Origin: Lysinibacillus sp. G4S2
GTDB lineage: Bacteria; Bacillota; Bacilli; Bacillales_A; Planococcaceae
Direction: 5' to 3'
Length of the DNA stretch: 64,000 nucleotides
Assembly: GCF_030348505.1 (NCBI RefSeq)
Contig: NZ_JAUCFJ010000002.1
Coordinates: 2,918,001-2,982,000 of the forward strand
In this document: positions 59,189-64,000 of the stretch, in pieces
Position numbering within the stretch: position 1 is the first letter of the stretch
Layout: every line of letters starts with the position of its first letter
Made by a program: the position numbers and the translations under genes
The notes under the pieces: generated by a model
Seen by the model: the letters and a program-made list of their open reading frames with translations, nothing else
What the model was told of the DNA's origin: nothing
Databases searched by the model: none

Positions 59189-60232
59189 TTATAGTTCCTT
59201 GGAAGCTTGCTGAATGAGTGCAGCTACCATTTTATCCATTTGTGCAAAACGATCGTCTTTTGTTTGACCATTCACATATCGATAATAGATTTGTTGACAT
59301 ATTACCGCTAATTTAAAGTAAGCAAATTTTATATAATAATCGATAGTTGAAACATCTCGCCCACTTTTCTCTGCATATCGGTTAATGAATTCCTGACGTG
59401 TATAAAATCCTGGTAAAGTCGTTACTGGTGGCTTTCCAAATGCATATTGAAGCATTTTTGGATCGTCCGCATGCATCCAATAGCTCATGGCCACGCCCAA
59501 ATCTGCTAATGGATCCCCTACAGTCGTCATCTCCAAATCAAAAAGTCCGATCATTTCAGCATAATCACTAGAAAACATGGCGTTATTAAGCTTGTAATCA
59601 TAATGTATAATAGTAGCTTCATGATTAGCAGGTAGATGATCCTTTAACCACGTTGTCAACGTTGCTACTTCAGGAAGCTCTGCTGTTTTCGCATTGTCAT
59701 AGCGCTCAATCCAGCCATGTACTTGGCGTTCCATAAATCCATCTGGCTTCACCATGTCCTTTAACTTCGTTTCCTTATAGGGTATTGCATGGAGAGCAAC
59801 TAGTGAATCAACCATTTTTTCCGAAATAAGTCGTGCTAATTCTTCCGTATTTTCAGTACCAGGTGGAAAATGAGTGTCAAGTACAATTCCTTTTTTGCGT
59901 TCCATTAGGAAGAAATCACTGCCGATAATGTCTCGATCATCAACATACACATAAGGTTTCGGCACAGCAGATAAAAATGGATGTAATGCAGATAAAATGG
60001 TAAACTCACGTTTCATATCATGCGCTTTTTTGGCGACTGGTCCATGTGGAGGTCGACGAAGAACCACTTCAAATTCACCTATTTTTAGGCAATAAGTCAA
60101 ATTTGAATGTCCAGCACTAAACTGTGAAATTTCTAGCTTCCCCTCTGGTAACTCAGGAAATTGGTTCTTTAAAAATGACTGTAATTTCACTTCATCAATA
60201 CGCTCACTTGCCCTTACTTGTATCGTATCCAT
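59189..60232 (-). CDS. Aminoglycoside-phosphotransferase-fold kinase of the acyl-CoA dehydrogenase locus
   Basis: 347 residues of the APH/choline-kinase fold: HSNLTYCLKIGEFEVVLRRP (nucleotide loop and lysine region), IHYDYKLNNAMF (catalytic loop with Asp and Asn) and LFDLEMTTVGDPLADLG (metal-binding Asp). In bacteria and in eukaryotic ACAD10/11 this kinase type is coupled to acyl-CoA dehydrogenases and phosphorylates 4-hydroxy fatty acyl groups. The operon with a dehydrogenase and an SDR fits that role. GAGGAGGGG precedes the ATG. Third gene of the operon. Confidence 0.78.
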   Translation of the reverse strand: MDTIQVRASERIDEVKLQSFLKNQFPELPEGKLEISQFSAGHSNLTYCLKIGEFEVVLRRPPHGPVAKKAHDMKREFTILSALHPFLSAVPKPYVYVDDRDIIGSDFFLMERKKGIVLDTHFPPGTENTEELARLISEKMVDSLVALHAIPYKETKLKDMVKPDGFMERQVHGWIERYDNAKTAELPEVATLTTWLKDHLPANHEATIIHYDYKLNNAMFSSDYAEMIGLFDLEMTTVGDPLADLGVAMSYWMHADDPKMLQYAFGKPPVTTLPGFYTRQEFINRYAEKSGRDVSTIDYYIKFAYFKLAVICQQIYYRYVNGQTKDDRFAQMDKMVAALIQQASKEL

Positions 60233-60244
60233 CGAACCCCTCCT

Positions 60245-61021
60245 CTAAATGATTGAACTCATACCGCCATCAACAACGATGACATCCCCTGTCACATAAT
60301 CTGAGGCAGCCGCTGCTAAAAATAACGCAACACCTTTTAGGTCATTTTCAGATCCTAAACGTTTCAATGGCGTGACCCCCATTAAATAATCTTGTCCACG
60401 CTCAATTAAGACTTTTGACATTTTTGTTGGGAAAAATCCTGGTGCAATCGCATTCACATTGACACCATATGGCCCCCATTTTACGGCTAAATCTTTTGTT
60501 AAAGTGATGACTGCACCTTTACTTGCGTTATATCCAATTGTATCCATGAAATCAGGCAATGTACCACCAAGCCCTGCAATCGAAGCGATATTGATAATTT
60601 TCCCACTCTTTTGTTCGAGCATTATTTTGCCAACAGCTTGGCTCATTAAGAATGTACCATTTACGTTAACATCGAAGACTTTTTGCCAAGCCTCATATGG
60701 CATTTCAACAGCAGGAGTACCCCAAGACGCCCCGCTGTTGTTGACTAAAATATCAATTTTCCCAAATGTTTCAATCGTTTTTGACACTACATTTGCTATA
60801 TCCTCAGGCTTTGTAACATCACAAGCAATGGCCAATGTCTGTACACCTATTTTCGCTAGTTCTGAAGCTACCTCTTCACATGCTTCCACTTTTCGTGAGC
60901 ACAGTACAACATTAGCGCCAGCCTCTGCAAAGCCTTGTGCAATTTGTGCTCCAAGACCACGTCCGCCTCCTGTTACAATGGCCGTTTTCCCCTTTAAGCT
61001 AAATAAGTCTAATACCGTCAT
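60245..61021 (-). CDS. Short-chain dehydrogenase/reductase
   Basis: 258 residues of the SDR family: TGxxxGxG in [14 protein letters not shown]-like VNNSGAS, the catalytic Ser in [11 protein letters not shown], and YNASKG (Tyr, Lys). It overlaps the acyl-CoA dehydrogenase gene by four bases (ATGA) and precedes the phosphotransferase by 12 bases, so it belongs to the same fatty-acid degradation operon. Probably oxidises a hydroxyacyl intermediate with NAD(P). Confidence 0.83.
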   Translation of the reverse strand: MTVLDLFSLKGKTAIVTGGGRGLGAQIAQGFAEAGANVVLCSRKVEACEEVASELAKIGVQTLAIACDVTKPEDIANVVSKTIETFGKIDILVNNSGASWGTPAVEMPYEAWQKVFDVNVNGTFLMSQAVGKIMLEQKSGKIINIASIAGLGGTLPDFMDTIGYNASKGAVITLTKDLAVKWGPYGVNVNAIAPGFFPTKMSKVLIERGQDYLMGVTPLKRLGSENDLKGVALFLAAAASDYVTGDVIVVDGGMSSII

Positions 61022-62253
61022 TTCACCAGCTCCTCTTGTTTTTTGGTATGCTTTTTTAGCTCTAACTTGGCAACCGTGTTACGATGAACCTCATCCGGTC
61101 CATCTGCTAGGCGCAATGTTCGAGAATTTGCCCACTGTGCAGCAAGCGTAGTATCAGGTCCTACACCGGCAGCGCCAAATGCTTGAATCGCTCGGTCAAT
61201 AACTCTTAATGCCATATTCGGCGCTACCACTTTAATCATCGCAATTTCTGCCTTTGCCTCTTTATTACCTACAGTATCCATCATATACGCTGCCTTTAGC
61301 GTTAACAGTCTTGCTTGTTCAATATCAATCCGCGACTCCGCAATACGCTCACGCATCACACCTTGGTCTGCTAACAGTCGATGGAAAGCGTGTCTCTCCT
61401 GTACACGCACACACATTTCCTCTAATGCCCGTTCAGCGGCACCAATAAGACGCATACAATGATGGATACGACCTGGTCCTAATCGACCTTGGGCAATCGC
61501 AAAGCCCTTGCCCTCTCCCCACAATATATTTTCAACAGGTACTTTAACGTTCGTAAACGTCACCTCACCGTGTCCTTCTGGGGCGTGATCATAGCCAAAT
61601 ACAGAAAGTTTACGTTCTATTTTTACTCCAGGAGTATCCATCGGCACTAAAATCATCGACTGCTGCTCATGGATTGGTGCTGAAGAACCTTTATGTTTCC
61701 CCATAAAAATAGCGATTTTACAGCGAGGATCTCCAGCTCCTGTTGTCCACCACTTATGGCCATTTAAAATATAATGATCGCCATCACGTTCAATACTAGC
61801 TTCGATATTTGTTGCATCACTAGACGCGACTGCGGGCTCAGTCATCGCAAAGCAGGAACGTATTTCCCCTCGTAATAACGGTTCTAGCCACTGCTTTTTC
61901 TGCTGTTCTGAACCATAACGCACAAGCACCTCCATATTCCCTGTATCTGGTGCATTACAATTAAACACTTCAGGGGCAAGTAAAGAACGTCCCATTATTT
62001 CACATAAAGGTGCATACTCTAAATTCGTCAAACCCGCACCATATTCACTATCTGGCAAAAATAAATTCCATAAGCCCGTTTCTTTTGCCTTGAGCTTTAA
62101 TTCCTCCATAATCGGCGGAATCGCTCCCCAACGATTCTCCATTGCCTCTACCTGTGCAGCATACACGGCCTCATTTGGATAAATGTATTGCTCCATAAAA
62201 TTTGTCAGCTTCTCTTGCAGTTCCACTACTTTTTCGTTATAAGAAAAATTCAT
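61018..62253 (-). CDS. Acyl-CoA dehydrogenase (ACAD10/11-like)
   Basis: 411 residues. [19 protein letters not shown] and [20 protein letters not shown] are the acyl-CoA/FAD segments, [20 protein letters not shown] and [15 protein letters not shown] the C-terminal family motifs, and ADGPDEVHR the end near the flavin. It oxidises acyl-CoA to the enoyl-CoA with FAD. First gene of the operon; AAGGGGG precedes the ATG. A FadR-like operator lies 35-52 bases upstream, so the operon is probably induced by long-chain acyl-CoA. Confidence 0.85.
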   Translation of the reverse strand: MNFSYNEKVVELQEKLTNFMEQYIYPNEAVYAAQVEAMENRWGAIPPIMEELKLKAKETGLWNLFLPDSEYGAGLTNLEYAPLCEIMGRSLLAPEVFNCNAPDTGNMEVLVRYGSEQQKKQWLEPLLRGEIRSCFAMTEPAVASSDATNIEASIERDGDHYILNGHKWWTTGAGDPRCKIAIFMGKHKGSSAPIHEQQSMILVPMDTPGVKIERKLSVFGYDHAPEGHGEVTFTNVKVPVENILWGEGKGFAIAQGRLGPGRIHHCMRLIGAAERALEEMCVRVQERHAFHRLLADQGVMRERIAESRIDIEQARLLTLKAAYMMDTVGNKEAKAEIAMIKVVAPNMALRVIDRAIQAFGAAGVGPDTTLAAQWANSRTLRLADGPDEVHRNTVAKLELKKHTKKQEELVK

Positions 62254-62287
62254 TAAAAAGCCCCCTTTGTTTGAACATCAACAAAAA

Positions 62288-62305
62288 TGAATGAATGCTC
62301 ATTTT
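62288..62305. promoter_or_regulatory. FadR-type operator
   Basis: TGAATGAATGCTCATTTT closely resembles the Bacillus FadR (TetR-family) consensus TGAATGANTANTCATTCA in both half-sites. It lies just upstream of the acyl-CoA dehydrogenase gene, the expected place. Confidence 0.6.
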
Positions 62306-62457
62306 CAGTTCTTACAGTAAATGCTACCGCTATATTACTTGTAAATCAACGTCTATTAAATGAAAATTTGAATTATAGAGAAAATTCATACTTTAGATAG
62401 TGTTTCGAGCAGATAAAAAATCACATTACGATAAAAAACAAGTCGAAACACTATTTT

Positions 62458-62660
62458 GTCATAATGTGTGGTAGATTTCCGTTCCGACTTATATAAATGG
62501 CATACTTTTTAACAAACGTCATCCACAACTGTTGCATGAAGGTAGATGTCGATATTTTTCGAAAGTTGGTGGATAAATTATAAAAGTTGGGTGATAAATC
62601 GAAAAAGTTGGTCGATAAACAATCAAAAGTTCTCGACAAATCTCAAAACTTCAGCAGAAA
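62458..62660. repeat. Decayed family B element with a 21-bp phased array
   Basis: GTCATAATGTGTGGTAGATT and CATCCACAACTGTTGCATG are mutated family B ends. Behind them, GTTGGTGGATAAA, GTTGGGTGATAAA and GTTGGTCGATAAA start at 62565, 62586 and 62607, exactly 21 bases apart, with a fourth decayed unit. No gene is seen here; the rest up to 62916 is unremarkable. Confidence 0.55.
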
Positions 62661-62916
62661 AAGCAAGAAGTGAAGTCACTACAATCATCATTAAATAGCC
62701 GAACATTGAACGGTTAGCGAAATCTTTGTACATTGAAAATAAACAAAAGGAAAACAGTATAAACAGACTAGTTTGTCACCATTCTTGTATATGACAACCG
62801 AAGACCATGATAGGTAGAGTTTATTGGAAACGAACAACTTTCTACAATCATTATTGTTATAGTTCGATTTTTAACATAATCAATTAACAACCATGCTCGT
62901 TAAAACTCCCCATATT

Positions 62917-63804
62917 CTAAAGCGTTTTACCGATCTTCATAATATCAGTAATCAATTGACGAATGGCAAAAGGGAGATGGCGATTTTTTAAGTACACCAC
63001 ATACACATTGCGTCGTAAATTAGGACAATCTATTTCTTTCTGTACAATCGTTTTCGCAGTAGGGCCTTTTAAATAATTTTCAGGTAGAATGGTAATTCCT
63101 AAGTTTTCACGAACGAGAGACACTGCCGTTTCAAAACGTTCGATTTCGAACTGGATATTAATGTTTTTTTCAGCCTTTTCAAATGCATCTAAAATGTCAC
63201 GTCTCGTTTGAAAGCCCTCAGTACCAATAATAAAAGGCTCATTACTTAAATCAGCAATCGTCAGTTTATCCTTCTTTGCTAATGGGTGATCTAATGGTAA
63301 AACGGCTACAAGTCGCTCTTCATATAAGTTCTTCACTTCAAGATCTTCATCATCCATTATTTGATTTGTAATAATTAAGTGTGTTTTATAGCTTTTGAGC
63401 GATTTTTTGACACGCTTACTTCCTAGAATATCTACTAGATGAATCATCATTTGTGGATATGCCTTTTTATATTCTGTAATGACTTTTGGTAGCCAATGCT
63501 TAATCGATTCCATAACGCCAATCGTTATTTCGCTTGTGCCATGTACAATCACCTCATCCATTTCAATTTTAAGAACTTCCATGTTTTTCAATATAACTTT
63601 AGCTCGTTCATATAAAAGCTCACCTGCTTCTGTTAATTGAAGATTTCTCGTATTCCTTTCAAGTAAAGGTGATCCAATTTCTTGCTCTAATTTCTTAATC
63701 GCATTACTTAAGGAAGGCTGAGATATATGTAGTTTTTCTGCTGCCTTTGAGAAGTTCATTTGGTCCGTAACTGCTATAAAATATTGTAATTGTTTAAAAT
63801 CCAA
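62917..63804 (-). CDS. LysR-family regulator next to hutG
   Basis: 295 residues with the N-terminal HTH (MDFKQLQYFIAVTDQMNFSK, EKLHISQPSLSNAIKKLEQE IGSPLLERN) and the substrate-binding domain (ITIGVMESIKHWLPKVITEY ... GITILPENYLKG). It is divergent from a cut-off hutG-like gene at 63944, the same order as in staphylococci, so it probably controls histidine use in response to a pathway metabolite. The 139-bp intergenic region holds TATAGTTAAAAGCTATA, a candidate LysR site. Confidence 0.78.
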   Translation of the reverse strand: MDFKQLQYFIAVTDQMNFSKAAEKLHISQPSLSNAIKKLEQEIGSPLLERNTRNLQLTEAGELLYERAKVILKNMEVLKIEMDEVIVHGTSEITIGVMESIKHWLPKVITEYKKAYPQMMIHLVDILGSKRVKKSLKSYKTHLIITNQIMDDEDLEVKNLYEERLVAVLPLDHPLAKKDKLTIADLSNEPFIIGTEGFQTRRDILDAFEKAEKNINIQFEIERFETAVSLVRENLGITILPENYLKGPTAKTIVQKEIDCPNLRRNVYVVYLKNRHLPFAIRQLITDIMKIGKTL

Positions 63805-63943
63805 AGCATCCTACCCCCTATTTATAGTTAAAAGCTATAGATTAATATCAATTATATATTAGTAATTATAATTATGTGAATATATAATAAATTCATGACA
63901 ATATTAACACTACAATAATATTGGAAACGGAGATGATATAGCT

Positions 63944-64000
63944 ATGTATACAATGACAGATCAAAAACAATGGAAAGGCCGTATAGATTCAACTACAAAT
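63944..64000 (+). CDS. hutG: Formimidoylglutamase (HutG), beginning only
   Basis: Only the first 19 codons are inside the window: MYTMTDQKQWKGRIDSTTN. The pattern M-Y-x6-W-x-G-R-(I/L)-D-S-x-T matches the start of staphylococcal HutG, the arginase-family enzyme that splits formiminoglutamate into glutamate and formamide in histidine breakdown. The divergent LysR regulator supports this. CGGAG lies 11 bases ahead of the ATG. The right-hand part is needed to confirm it. Confidence 0.6.
   Translation, partial: MYTMTDQKQWKGRIDSTTN

Noticed and set aside
60459-61151. 230-codon plus-strand frame
   Set aside because: Antisense to the SDR and acyl-CoA dehydrogenase genes, which have all family motifs.

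Overview
The window looks like a piece of the chromosome of a low-GC, Gram-positive, endospore-former-type bacterium of the order Bacillales. A Lysinibacillus-like or related Bacillaceae/Planococcaceae genome is the best guess. The reasons are the AT-rich base composition, strong GGAGG-type ribosome binding sites, a YkuI-type EAL protein, a YdjG/YdjI-like pair, a DUF423 (YwdK-like) protein, an S-layer-homology relic and a FadR-type operator. This is an inference; there is no rRNA or tRNA gene in the window to test it.

Layout. 1-16 kb: small, mostly unrecognised membrane and secreted proteins, interrupted by repeat elements. An intact IS3-family element (6234-7622) has split an already frameshifted gene. 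A small protein gene of unknown function exists in two nearly identical copies (7976 and 15869), each with the start of the same divergent gene beside it. A degenerate EAL protein (ykuI), a zinc-ribbon/SPFH pair, a DUF423 protein and a thioesterase follow. 16-20 kb: a decayed phage-type replication fragment, an S-layer-homology relic, and a more GC-rich secreted beta-lactamase-fold protein that looks acquired. 20-26 kb: a DJ-1/PfpI protein, a histidine phosphatase, a large composite repeat element, spermidine acetyltransferase speG behind a MerR-type promoter, a CopZ-type metallochaperone, and a MarR-MFS efflux operon with two perfect operators. 26-31 kb: a catabolic locus made of an amidohydrolase, an AraC regulator whose sensor domain is a paralogue of the locus enzyme, a Tm-1-like (UPF0261) protein and that enzyme, a TIM-barrel protein. 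31-48 kb: ABC transporter parts, an Xre/membrane protein pair, a GbsR-hydrolase-DUF1697 operon, a possibly attenuated methyltransferase-cupin operon, VOC proteins, a membrane esterase, a PadR-controlled ABC exporter and a metallo-beta-lactamase-fold protein. 48-58 kb: an accessory mixture (AraC/GyrI, GNAT, DinB, GrpB, DUF4304, hydrolases) with many gene relics including IS66 and HPr. 58-64 kb: a TPR protein, an acyl-CoA dehydrogenase/SDR/phosphotransferase operon under a FadR-like site, and a LysR regulator divergent from a cut-off hutG.

Two families of short non-coding mobile elements run through the window. Family A has CAGGYGTGTTGATTA ends and 8-9 bp target duplications. Family B has GGCTCATCACC ends and 8 bp target duplications. 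They share a GC-rich core, have recombined with each other, and carry 37-bp tandem repeats and 21-bp phased TCGATAAA arrays. Many accessory genes are decayed, which fits an insertion- and deletion-prone region. Two genes appear to begin with the very rare start codon AUA.
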